Part shown: one piece after another, positions 51,732 to 59,869 of the stretch
Numbering within the stretch: position 1 is the first letter of the stretch
Layout of the letters: each line of letters starts with the position of its first letter
Origin: Paraburkholderia nodosa DSM 21604
GTDB lineage: Bacteria > Pseudomonadota > Gammaproteobacteria > Burkholderiales > Burkholderiaceae
Length of the DNA: 64,000 nt
Direction of reading: 5' to 3'
NCBI RefSeq assembly: GCF_000519185.1
Contig: NZ_JAFA01000010.1
Location: forward strand, 288 to 64,287
The notes under the pieces: generated by a model
The model's input: the letters and a program-made list of their open reading frames with translations, nothing else
Database searches by the model: none
What the model was told of the DNA's origin: nothing
Translations under genes and position numbers: made by a program

Positions 51732-52976
51732 TTAGCCAAATCGTGCAGGCAAATACGGCGTGGGATCGATGAAAGGCGTTTCGCCGACGATTTGCTCGGC
51801 AAGGAGGCGCGCCGTGACTGGCCCGAGCGTGAGTCCATGATGATTGTGACCGAACGCGAACCAGAGCCCCGCATGGCGCGGCGCAGGCCCAAGCAGCGGG
51901 CGCATGTCGGGCGTGCAGGGGCGCAAGCCCATCCACGGCGTTTCGTCCAGCCGCGCGCCGAGGCCGAACACGGGACGCGCATCGCGCTCGGCCGCATCGA
52001 GTTGCGCGTAGTTGGGCGGACGCTCGCGCGTGGCAAGCTCAACGCCCGTGGTCAGACGCAGGCCGCGACGCATCGGCGCGACGACGTAACCGCCTTCGAT
52101 ATCCACCACCGGACGCACGAGCGGCGCACGCGCCTCGCTCGCGTAGTGCATGTGATAGCCGCGTTTGACCATGAGCGGCACGCGGTAGCCGAGCGGCTGT
52201 GTCACGAGATCCGACCAAGGGCCGAGCGCCACGACCGCAAGCTCGGCGCTCAACGGTCCTTCGCCGGTCTGCACTCGCCAGCCCTTGCCTTCGGGCATCA
52301 GCGTGCGCGCATCGCCCTGTGCAAATGCACCGCCTTCACGCAGGAACAGTTGCGCATAGCCCTTCGTCAGCGCGCCAGGATCCGCCACGCTCGCGGGATC
52401 GATCCAGTGAATCGCGCCCGCATAGCCCGCGTTGAGTGAAGGCTCCAGTGCGAGCAGGCCCGGCGCGTCGAACATCCGCACATGCAGGCCATGTGCGTCG
52501 GCCACGCCCTGTGCCGTGCGCATTTCACGCTCGAAGCCGGCGGGCGAGCGCCACGCTTCGAGCCAGCCGATGGGCCGCACGATGTCGCGCAAGCCCGCAC
52601 GCGCGATCAGCGCGTCGTGCTCGGCCACGCTGCGCTCGATGAGCGGCAGCATATCGCGCGCAGCGTGCGCAAGGCGCGCCGGCGACGACTCGCGCCAGAA
52701 CGACGCGAGCCAGCGCGCGTAGGCGGGCAACGAGCGCACGTCGTAGCGCAGCACGGTCGAGTCGTTGCGCACGAGGCGCAGCAGCGTGCGCCAGTCGCGC
52801 GGAAAGCCATAAGGCACCACCGACGACGACTCGATCAACCCCGCATTGCCATGGCTCGTTTCCTCGCCTGGCCCGCGCCGGTCGACGAGCGTGACCTGCA
52901 CGCCGCGCGCCTGCAGATGCAGCGCGACGCTCACGCCCACGATGCCCGCCCCGAGAACGATCGCGCTCTGGCTCAT
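51732..52976 (-). CDS. D-amino-acid dehydrogenase, DadA/DauA-like
   Basis: 414 residues. FAD motif SAIVLGAGIVGVSVALHLQ, then GEETSHGNAGLI, the membrane-linked DadA type with RGYHMHY and the C-terminal GLWFAFGHNHHGLTLGP. It oxidises D-amino acids to 2-oxo acids, passing electrons to quinone. Its TAA stop (51732-51734) is formed by the IS target duplication TTAG, so the native stop either coincided with the site or was replaced. Operon mate: the binding-protein gene upstream. Divergent from dauB/dauR-like genes, so D-arginine or D-lysine is a likely substrate. Confidence 0.88.
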   Translation of the reverse strand: MSQSAIVLGAGIVGVSVALHLQARGVQVTLVDRRGPGEETSHGNAGLIESSSVVPYGFPRDWRTLLRLVRNDSTVLRYDVRSLPAYARWLASFWRESSPARLAHAARDMLPLIERSVAEHDALIARAGLRDIVRPIGWLEAWRSPAGFEREMRTAQGVADAHGLHVRMFDAPGLLALEPSLNAGYAGAIHWIDPASVADPGALTKGYAQLFLREGGAFAQGDARTLMPEGKGWRVQTGEGPLSAELAVVALGPWSDLVTQPLGYRVPLMVKRGYHMHYASEARAPLVRPVVDIEGGYVVAPMRRGLRLTTGVELATRERPPNYAQLDAAERDARPVFGLGARLDETPWMGLRPCTPDMRPLLGPAPRHAGLWFAFGHNHHGLTLGPVTARLLAEQIVGETPFIDPTPYLPARFG

Positions 52977-53007
52977 GAAGCTGCTCTGGAGTCCGAAGTC
53001 ATCGACA

Positions 53008-53805
53008 TCACTTCGCGACGATATCGCGGCCGAAGTACTTCATCGACAGCTTCGTGAGCGTACCGTCCTGGCGCAGCGAATCGATCGCGGCGACCACCTT
53101 CGCCTTGAGCGCCGCGTCGTCCTTGCGCATGCCGAAGCCCGTGCCTTCGCCGAGCGTGGTCGGGTCCTTGAGCGGGGCGCCCGCGAATTCGAAGCCCTTG
53201 CCCTGCGGCTTCGAGAGGAAGCCGTCGGTGGCGGTCTGCACTTCCTGCACCGCGCCGTCCAGGCGCCCGGCCGCGAGGTCCGCGAAAATCTGGTCCTGGT
53301 TCTCATAGGTCACGACGTTCACGCCCTGTGTGCCCCAGCGCTTGCGCACGTAGTCTTCCTGCGTCGAGCCCTGCAGCACGCCAACCGACTTGCCCTTCAG
53401 GCTCGCGGGCGTGGGCTGCAGGCCGGAGCCGCGCTTCGCGACCATCTGGATCGGCATCACGTAGATCGCGGGCGTGAAGGTGATCTGCTGACGCCGCTTC
53501 TCGGTGATGTTCATGGCCGAGTTGATGACGTCGAACTTGCGCGCCTCGAGCGCGGCGATCAGGCCGTCGAAGCTGTTCTCCACCCACACGCACTTCATCT
53601 GCAGTTTCTGGCACACCGCGTTGCCGATATCGATGTCGAAGCCTTGCAGATCGCCCGAAGGCGTCTTGCTCTCGAACGGCGGATAGGACGCCTCCACCCC
53701 GAAGCGCAGCGTTTTCGGGTCCTGCGCGTGCGCCGCACCCGCCGTCACGCCCGCCAGGCACGCAAGGCTGGCCGCAGCCGCAAAGCGAATCATCTTCCTG
53801 TTCAT
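53008..53805 (-). CDS. ABC transporter amino-acid-binding protein
   Basis: About 265 residues from ATG 53805, with signal peptide MIRFAAAASLACLAGVTAGAAHA. SBP_bac_3 features: LRFGVEASYPPFESKTPSGDLQGFDIDIGNAVCQ, SFDGLIAALEARKFDVINSAMNITEKR, VGVLQGSTQEDYV, DGAVQEVQTATDGFLS. These match binding proteins for basic amino acids (ArgT/HisJ/AotJ). No permease or ATPase is adjacent. The gene is 31 bp upstream of the D-amino-acid dehydrogenase, so it probably supplies the same substrate. Confidence 0.9.
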   Translation of the reverse strand: MNRKMIRFAAAASLACLAGVTAGAAHAQDPKTLRFGVEASYPPFESKTPSGDLQGFDIDIGNAVCQKLQMKCVWVENSFDGLIAALEARKFDVINSAMNITEKRRQQITFTPAIYVMPIQMVAKRGSGLQPTPASLKGKSVGVLQGSTQEDYVRKRWGTQGVNVVTYENQDQIFADLAAGRLDGAVQEVQTATDGFLSKPQGKGFEFAGAPLKDPTTLGEGTGFGMRKDDAALKAKVVAAIDSLRQDGTLTKLSMKYFGRDIVAK

Positions 53806-53964
53806 CGTCGTCACCCAATTCGTAATAAGTGTCTGTTCAAGTGTGTTGCGCTTCGTGCGGCGCCCTTTCACGATGGCCGCGGCCGCAGGAGGAATATAGA
53901 CGAAAAATAAAAATAAAGTCTAGAATGGACAAAAATGTCTACACCGCGACTCCGGAGCCCCAAC

Positions 53965-54942
53965 ATGAACGAGATGTCCCAAGCCATCGCCGCGCCGCTC
54001 GTCGTCGACGCCGCCCAGGTGCGCGCCGCCCTGCCCAGCCTCGACGTGCGAGGCGAACTGGCGCGCCTGTTCGCCTCGCTCGGCCGCGGCGACGCCGTGC
54101 AGCCGCCGCAAACCCTGACGCTGTTTCCGAAGCAGGCCGGCGACTTCATCACCTATCTCGGCGTGCTCGCCGAAGCGGGCGTGTTCGGCGCGAAGCTCTC
54201 GCCGTACATCGTGGGCGCCGAGGGCCAGCCGCCCATCATCACCGCCTGGACCGCGCTGATGTCGATGAAAACGGGCCAGCCGCTCATGTGGTGCGACTCG
54301 GCCCTGCTCACCACCGAGCGCACCGCGGGCACCACGGCGCTCGCCGTCGACCAGCTCGCGCCGCGCGAGGCGAAGCGCCTTGCCGTGATCGGCTCGGGCG
54401 CGGTCGCGCTGGCGCATCTTCGTCACGTCGCGCCGCTTCGTGCGTGGGAGAGCATTCGCGTGTTTTCGCCGAAGCTCGCCGGCGACGCACAGCGCCAGGC
54501 CGAACTGCGCGCGCTGGACGCACGGGCAAGCGTGGCACAGACGCCCGAAGCCTGCGTGCACGACGCCGACGTGGTGATGCTGTGCACCTCGTCGGGCAAA
54601 CCCGTGCTCGCGCTGGACACGCTCACGAAACCCGCGCTCATCACCTCGATCAGCACGAACGTCGCACACGCGCATGAAATCGATCCGGCCGCGCTGTCCT
54701 CGCTCGACGTGTACTGCGACTATCGCCACACCACGCCGCAAAGCGCGGGCGAAATGGTGCTGGCCGCGCGCGAGCACGGCTGGTCGCCCGATGCGATCGC
54801 GGGCGATCTCGCGGAACTCGTCAACGGCGCATGCCCACGACCGGCGTACGCGCGCCATGCCTTCTTCCGCTCGATCGGCCTTGGTCTCGAAGACATCGCC
54901 GTCGCGAACGCGCTGTATGAGCATCTGCAAAGCGCACGTTGA
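53965..54942 (+). CDS. Ornithine cyclodeaminase/mu-crystallin family enzyme, DauB-like
   Basis: 325 residues from ATG 53965, with CCGGAG upstream. Family marks: MSMKTGQPLMWCDSALLTTERTAGTTALAVD and the NAD motif RLAVIGSGAVALAHLRHV. In Pseudomonas aeruginosa DauB, of this family, reduces 2-ketoarginine to L-arginine; together with DauA it converts D-arginine to L-arginine. Here the gene is divergent from a DadA-like gene and overlaps (TGATG) or closely precedes a DauR-like regulator, the same module. The substrate range here is inferred. Confidence 0.88.
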   Translation: MNEMSQAIAAPLVVDAAQVRAALPSLDVRGELARLFASLGRGDAVQPPQTLTLFPKQAGDFITYLGVLAEAGVFGAKLSPYIVGAEGQPPIITAWTALMSMKTGQPLMWCDSALLTTERTAGTTALAVDQLAPREAKRLAVIGSGAVALAHLRHVAPLRAWESIRVFSPKLAGDAQRQAELRALDARASVAQTPEACVHDADVVMLCTSSGKPVLALDTLTKPALITSISTNVAHAHEIDPAALSSLDVYCDYRHTTPQSAGEMVLAAREHGWSPDAIAGDLAELVNGACPRPAYARHAFFRSIGLGLEDIAVANALYEHLQSAR

Positions 54943-55016
54943 TGCCCGTTGATGCGCGGCGTCGAGCGATCGCAGTATCATCGACATCCTTGCTGCCGCA
55001 ATCCGGTCCCAGTCCG

Positions 55017-55694
55017 ATGCCGAAACGAGAAAACGATAAAACCCGCGTGAAAAAAATCGCCAGCCCGAAGACCGCGCGCGACCTGCTGCTCGCGCGCTAC
55101 GCGCACGTGGCGGATAGCATCACCACGCTGTTCTTCCCGTTCGCGGAGGTCGTGATTCACGACCTGTCGGACCAGACCGTGGCGTATCTCTCGAACAATC
55201 TCTCGAAGCGCGAGATCGGCGACGACGCCGCGCTCGAAGACGTCGAGGAAACCACGCGCAACAAGCTGCTCGGCCCCTACGAGAAGGTGAACTGGGACGG
55301 GCGCCGCATGCGTTGCGTGAGCACGGCGCTGTTCGACGACGAAGGGCACGCAGTGGGTGTCATGTGTATCAACTTCAACATCGCCGCGTTCGACGACATG
55401 CAGGCCACGCTCAACCTCTTCCTGCGCGGCGCAGGCGTGATCGCGCAGCCCGAGGAGCTGTTCAGGGACGACTGGCAGGAGCGCATCAACACCTTTCTGC
55501 ACGGCTGGCTGCGCGAGCGGCAAATCGCGCTCAACTCGCTCACGCGCGAACACCGGCGCGAACTGGTCGAGGCGCTACACGCCGAAGGCGCGTTCAAGGG
55601 CAAGAGTTCCGCCAACTATGTGGCGAAGGTGCTGGGCATGGGGCGCGCGACGGTCTACAAGCATCTGCGCGAAATGAAGGCGGACGCCGAATAG
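55017..55694 (+). CDS. DauR/YheO-type transcriptional regulator
   Basis: 225 residues from MPKRENDKTRVKK; an alternative ATG at 54942 overlaps the upstream stop codon (TGATG) and would add 25 residues with translational coupling. YheO-like PAS domain: YAHVADSITTLFFPFAEVVIHDLSDQTVAYLSNNLSKREIGDD, GVMCINFNIAAFDD. C-terminal HTH (HTH_22): REHRRELVEALHAEGAFKGKSSANYVAKVLGMGRATVYKHLRE. The same combination as DauR, which responds to D-arginine metabolites. Confidence 0.9.
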   Translation: MPKRENDKTRVKKIASPKTARDLLLARYAHVADSITTLFFPFAEVVIHDLSDQTVAYLSNNLSKREIGDDAALEDVEETTRNKLLGPYEKVNWDGRRMRCVSTALFDDEGHAVGVMCINFNIAAFDDMQATLNLFLRGAGVIAQPEELFRDDWQERINTFLHGWLRERQIALNSLTREHRRELVEALHAEGAFKGKSSANYVAKVLGMGRATVYKHLREMKADAE

Positions 55695-55699
55695 CGCGC

Positions 55700-56030
55700 A
55701 AGCCATGCCTGACTAGAAGCGCCAAACACGGCTTGACCGATTAGCGCGGAGCGCTGCGGGATCACCACTTCGGCAAGGCCGGACGAGCGGTTGAACAGCG
55801 CGTTGGTCACCGCCTGCGATTCCGCGTACGGCTCACGAATGGCGAGGTGCAGGTCGTTGGCCAGCCGTGCGACAACCTGCGCGTCGCCACGCACCAGGAA
55901 GCGCTGCCCCTCCACCGCTTCCTGCCCGCCCAGTGCCTCATCCTCTTCGTCCATGAGCCCGAGGACGCTGAGGCCGGGGTATTGCGACAGATCGATGCCG
56001 GCCGCCGTAAGCCGCAAGTTAAAAATCCCA
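55700..56030 (-). pseudogene. Fragment of an SLC13-type permease (TrkA-C domain)
   Basis: The minus frame (open 56053-55655) encodes a TrkA_C/RCK_C domain: LDLSQYPGLSVLG-like start, VEGQRFLVRGDAQVVARLANDLHLAIR and GLAEVVIPQRSALIGQAVF, as found between the halves of SLC13/citrate-type permeases. No membrane segments before or after it, and no start codon with a ribosome site. The rest of the 555-bp gap (to 56249) has no gene, though 56030-56160 is AT-rich and probably holds the next promoter. Confidence 0.6.
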
Positions 56031-56249
56031 TGACTTATTTCGTGTCGCAGCATTTTCTCGATTTTGAGTTGCTTAGTCTTTGTTTAGGAAAACTATTTTG
56101 TTATGCGGCGCGGCCACGCCATCGGCTGCTCCGGTCAATGGCTTGATCGCCCCCTTAAAGACGGGGCCACGTCAAACTAAAGGAAATCCCGGCCGTGTCG
56201 TTATACCGGGGGCGAATCCAAATGTTCCTGAATGGTGGTGGTCGCTGGC

Positions 56250-57332
56250 ATGCCGTACACGGGAAGAACCCGATTTCTCGAGAAACGACGCAGTTTTCGG
56301 GACGCTACAGAACTGCGTCTATTCCTGGAGAGTGCGGCGCAGAGCTCGCGCCATCTCGCCGTGGCGGTCCAGCTCTTCGGGCTGGTGTCGTGGCTCATGT
56401 CCCGGGCATTCGCGAATCCCCATGCGCACTTCGATGTGCGAGGCACGCTGGTAGCCGCCAGCGGCATGCTTCTCGCGATGGGGGTGACGTACGCCTCACG
56501 GGGACTGCGCATGGACGCGCTGGGCCGGTTCGCATGCGCAGCGTTCGTGGCACTGGCGTTTCACTTCAATATGCCCGGCACCAGCAGTCCCGCGTTCTGG
56601 GTGCTTCCCATCGGCGTGGCGATCAACGTGGGCATGGCCCCGGTGATCTCGGGGTATTTCAACTATCTCGCAAGCGCACTGACTGTCTGGCTGATCATCT
56701 CCCACGGCGAGGTGGTCGCGCTGATGTCCTCACAGGATCGCAACTGGATCTTGCTGTTTGCGCTCGCCGCCCTTGCACTCGGCCTCCTGCTCAATCTCCT
56801 TTTCACACAGGAGCGGAAAAAGACATTTCTGGTACAGCGCGAGCTGGCACGACTCGCATTCAGGGACACGCTCACAGGGATTGCGAATCGCCGTAGCTTC
56901 ATGCTGGAGGTCAATGAATGTCAGGACCGCCGATCCAGTGAGGAATTCTGGCTATTGCTCATCGATGTCGACGATTTCAAGCAGATCAACGACACCGCGG
57001 GGCACGACGCCGGCGACGAGGTCCTGGCCGCCGTGGCGCGAGCCATCGAAGAAGGCGCCAGCCCGCATTTTTGCGGCCGCCTTGGCGGCGAGGAATTCGG
57101 CGTGATCTTTTCAGGCAACCAGCAAAGCGCAGACTACCTCGCGCACGAGATCTGCGGCACCGTGGCGGCGGCGCGCATATCTGGACACAGGGTCACGGTC
57201 AGTATCGGGGTCTCGAGCATCTCGGAGCTAATCGGTGTACCCGAAACGTTTCGACTCGCCGACCGCGCGCTCTACGAAGCGAAACGGCGAGGCAAAAACA
57301 GATCTGTCCTCGCCGAACCGGAGTCGTGGTGA
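56250..57332 (+). CDS. Membrane-bound diguanylate cyclase (GGEEF)
   Basis: About 360 residues from MPYTGRTRFLEKRR. Five or six hydrophobic segments (LAVAVQLFGLVSWLMSRAF, GTLVAASGMLLAMGVTY, FWVLPIGVAINVGMA, WILLFALAALALGLLLNLLF) in the arrangement of 7TM-like DGCs, then GGDEF: FRDTLTGIANRRSFMLEV, LIDVDDFKQINDTAGHDAGD, intact GRLGGEEFGVIFSG. It makes c-di-GMP at the inner membrane. The start is uncertain: ATG 56232 is also in frame. Converges with a LysR-type gene. Confidence 0.88.
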   Translation: MPYTGRTRFLEKRRSFRDATELRLFLESAAQSSRHLAVAVQLFGLVSWLMSRAFANPHAHFDVRGTLVAASGMLLAMGVTYASRGLRMDALGRFACAAFVALAFHFNMPGTSSPAFWVLPIGVAINVGMAPVISGYFNYLASALTVWLIISHGEVVALMSSQDRNWILLFALAALALGLLLNLLFTQERKKTFLVQRELARLAFRDTLTGIANRRSFMLEVNECQDRRSSEEFWLLLIDVDDFKQINDTAGHDAGDEVLAAVARAIEEGASPHFCGRLGGEEFGVIFSGNQQSADYLAHEICGTVAAARISGHRVTVSIGVSSISELIGVPETFRLADRALYEAKRRGKNRSVLAEPESW

Positions 57333-57373
57333 CGCGCGTCGCCAGTCGAGCTTCGATGTCGTTCAGCGCTGCC

Positions 57374-58276
57374 CTATCCAATCAGACGTGCGGCAGTTCG
57401 GACCACCTCCTCGACGAATACGTTGATCGCAGGGTGGTGACGTTCGCCGCGCCGAAACGCCACGTAGATCTTTCGGCGCACCTCCGGTCTCAGCTTCACC
57501 CATGCGACGCCGGCAGGCGGGCGCACCAGCCGTAGCCCCGGGACAATCGACACGGAGCACCCGGACGCCACCATGGCGCCGACCACTTCGAAGCCGCGGC
57601 ATTTCGCGTTGATCTTCGGTTCGTACCCTGCGCGCCGGCAAAGATTGGCGATGAAGTCGCCGAACACGCTCGTGGTCGAATCGATCGCCCAGGCTTCATG
57701 CCTGAGTTCGGCCACGCTCAACGACGGCTTCCTGGCCAGAGGATGAGTTGTCGCGAGCGCCACCGAGAGCACATCTTCTGCGAGCGGCACGACACCGACG
57801 CTTTCCTGTTTGTCGCCGACAACGAGCGACAGATCGTCGATCAACGCAATGTCCGCTCGCCAGGAACGCAGCGCCGAAAGCCCGTCGACCGGCTCCATCT
57901 CTTCCAGGATGATATCGAGGCGCGGAAAGACTTGCCGCAATGCCTTGACCGTGTCCGGCAGCAGCGCCGACGCGACCGAGGGAAACGCGGCCACCCGCAA
58001 TTCGCCCGCGATTTCCCGGCGCAGCACGGCCAGTTCGGAGCGCGCTTCGTCGAGTACGACCATGACCCGTTCCGCGTAACCGACCAGCGCCTGTCCCGCG
58101 GCGGTGAGCCGGACGCCGCGTCCGACGCGCTCCGTCAGTTCGACGCCCGCCTCCTCTTCAAGCTGGGCAATCTGCTGCGATACGGCCGATGGCGTGAGGA
58201 ACAGCGCCTCGGCGGCAGCCGCAATCGTGCCACGCCTCGACAGTTCCAGCAGCGCGCGCAGGCGGCCCACTTCCAT
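57374..58276 (-). CDS. LysR-type regulator of the adjacent SHMT-like gene
   Basis: 300 residues: HTH GTIAAAAEALFLTPSAVSQQIAQLEEEAGVELTERV, effector domain with RVAAFPSVASALLPDTVKAL and VGAMVASGCSVSIVPGL. It starts 134 bp from the divergent SHMT-like gene, the usual layout for a LysR protein and its target. In between, AT-rich sequence with TGTATTACACAAAAAAC may include the binding site. The effector is likely an amino acid. Confidence 0.9.
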   Translation of the reverse strand: MEVGRLRALLELSRRGTIAAAAEALFLTPSAVSQQIAQLEEEAGVELTERVGRGVRLTAAGQALVGYAERVMVVLDEARSELAVLRREIAGELRVAAFPSVASALLPDTVKALRQVFPRLDIILEEMEPVDGLSALRSWRADIALIDDLSLVVGDKQESVGVVPLAEDVLSVALATTHPLARKPSLSVAELRHEAWAIDSTTSVFGDFIANLCRRAGYEPKINAKCRGFEVVGAMVASGCSVSIVPGLRLVRPPAGVAWVKLRPEVRRKIYVAFRRGERHHPAINVFVEEVVRTAARLIG

Positions 58277-58410
58277 GGTGTTTACCCCCCGTCAGATAGC
58301 GATCGATTCAACAGAATTTCTAATGTATTACACAAAAAACAATAAGTATACGTGAGTAAACTCACAGCCTACGATGGGTTCCACGGCTACATATCGACAA
58401 GGAAGTCATC

Positions 58411-59727
58411 ATGCTGGAAGCTCGCCCCTGGGTTCCGCGCGAGGCGGAGAATTACGTTCAATCGCTGGCGAAACGCTTTGCCTCGCAGAGTCCCGAGCAA
58501 AACGAGAGGGATCTGCTCGCCTTCGTCGAAGAAAATCGTGTCATCCACGAACGCGACTGTTTCAACCTGAATCCGGCGACCAACGCCATTAACCCGAAGG
58601 CGGAAGCGTTGCTGGCGGCTGGCATCGGTTCGCGCCCGTCGCTGGGTTATCCAGGCGACAAATACGAAATGGGTCTGGAAGGCGTCGAGAAGATCGAAGT
58701 GCTCGCGGCCGAGCTGGTTGCGCAGGTATTCGGCGCACGCTTTGCGGAGATCCGCGTTGCATCTGGCGCGCTGGCGAACCTCTACACCTACGTTGCGGCG
58801 GCGAAACCGGGCGATACGGTCTTCGTGCCGCCTGCCACGGTCGGCGGCCACTTCAGCCACCACGTCAACGGCGCCGCCGGCATGTACGGCGTCAAGCCGT
58901 ATCTGATGGCGTTCGACGCGAAACGCTACACGGTCGATCTGAATGCCTTGCGCGAGGATGCGCTGCGGATGCGCCCGAAGGTCATCACACTTGGCCAGAG
59001 CCTCAACCTGTTTCCTCATCCGGTCGAGGAGGCGCGCGCGATTGCCGACGAGGTCGGCGCGGTGCTGCTCTACGATGCCGCGCACCTGTGCGGTCTGGTC
59101 GCGGGTCGCGCCTGGCAGCAGCCGCTCACCCAGGGTGCCCATCTCATGACGATGAGCACCTACAAAAGCCTGGCGGGCGCCGCCGGTGGACTGATCGTGA
59201 CCAACGACGCGGCGCTTGCCCGCAAGCTCGACGCCATCGCCTATCCTGGCTTGACAGCCAACTTCGACGCAGGCAAGTCGGCGTCGATCGCCATGACCAT
59301 GCTCGACTGGCAGGCGTGTGGCCGCCAGTACGCCGCCGAGATGGTGAAAACCGCCAAGGCCCTCGCGACCGCGCTCATGGAAGAAGGACTCCCCGTGTTC
59401 GCGCGCGACCGCGGCATGACCACGTCGCATCAGTTCGCGATCGAGGCGCACGCGTTCGGCGGCGGCCAGACGATGGCGAAGCTTCTCAGGCGAGCCAACA
59501 TTCTCTCGTGTGGTATCGGCTTGCCGCTCCCCGAAATCGACGGCGATGTCAATGGACTGCGGATGGGCACGCCCGAACTCGTTCGTTGGGGCATGGTCGC
59601 CGACGACATGCCACGGCTCGCCGGCTTCATCGCCGATGTTCTGCTGCGCCGCAAGTCGCCTGAAGAGGTGGCGCCTGCCGTGAGTGAGTATCGCCGACAG
59701 TTTTCCCGACTGCACTTTCTGCGCTGA
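58411..59727 (+). CDS. Serine hydroxymethyltransferase-like PLP enzyme (non-GlyA subtype)
   Basis: 438 residues; the ATG follows AAGGAAG. Fold-type I: NLNPATNAINPKAEALL, SRPSLGYPGDKYEMG (differs from GlyA's NKYAEGYPG), IRVASGALANLYTY, Asp222/His225 in LLYDAAHLCGLVAG and the PLP lysine 252 in TMSTYKSLAGAAGG, where GlyA has TTTTHK. The Tyr for His before the lysine points to a divergent subgroup such as 2-methylserine hydroxymethyltransferase or aldolase-type enzymes. Divergent LysR and a downstream LivK-like protein suggest catabolism of an imported amino acid. Confidence 0.85.
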   Translation: MLEARPWVPREAENYVQSLAKRFASQSPEQNERDLLAFVEENRVIHERDCFNLNPATNAINPKAEALLAAGIGSRPSLGYPGDKYEMGLEGVEKIEVLAAELVAQVFGARFAEIRVASGALANLYTYVAAAKPGDTVFVPPATVGGHFSHHVNGAAGMYGVKPYLMAFDAKRYTVDLNALREDALRMRPKVITLGQSLNLFPHPVEEARAIADEVGAVLLYDAAHLCGLVAGRAWQQPLTQGAHLMTMSTYKSLAGAAGGLIVTNDAALARKLDAIAYPGLTANFDAGKSASIAMTMLDWQACGRQYAAEMVKTAKALATALMEEGLPVFARDRGMTTSHQFAIEAHAFGGGQTMAKLLRRANILSCGIGLPLPEIDGDVNGLRMGTPELVRWGMVADDMPRLAGFIADVLLRRKSPEEVAPAVSEYRRQFSRLHFLR

Positions 59728-59869
59728 AGGGGAACCTGCGAGCGGCCGATTTTGCGGCGGAGATGTCGATCTGTCCGCAATCGGTTCAGGAATCCGGCTC
59801 ACCAACATGATTCGGATGCCGAAGCATAGGTATGTTTCGAGACACTAATTGAAGGTTGGAGGAACGGCA

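Noticed and set aside
53829..54677. Arg-rich 282-codon frame over the DauB-like gene
   Set aside because: Out-of-phase reading of the DauB-like gene; over one third Arg/Ala with no start signal.
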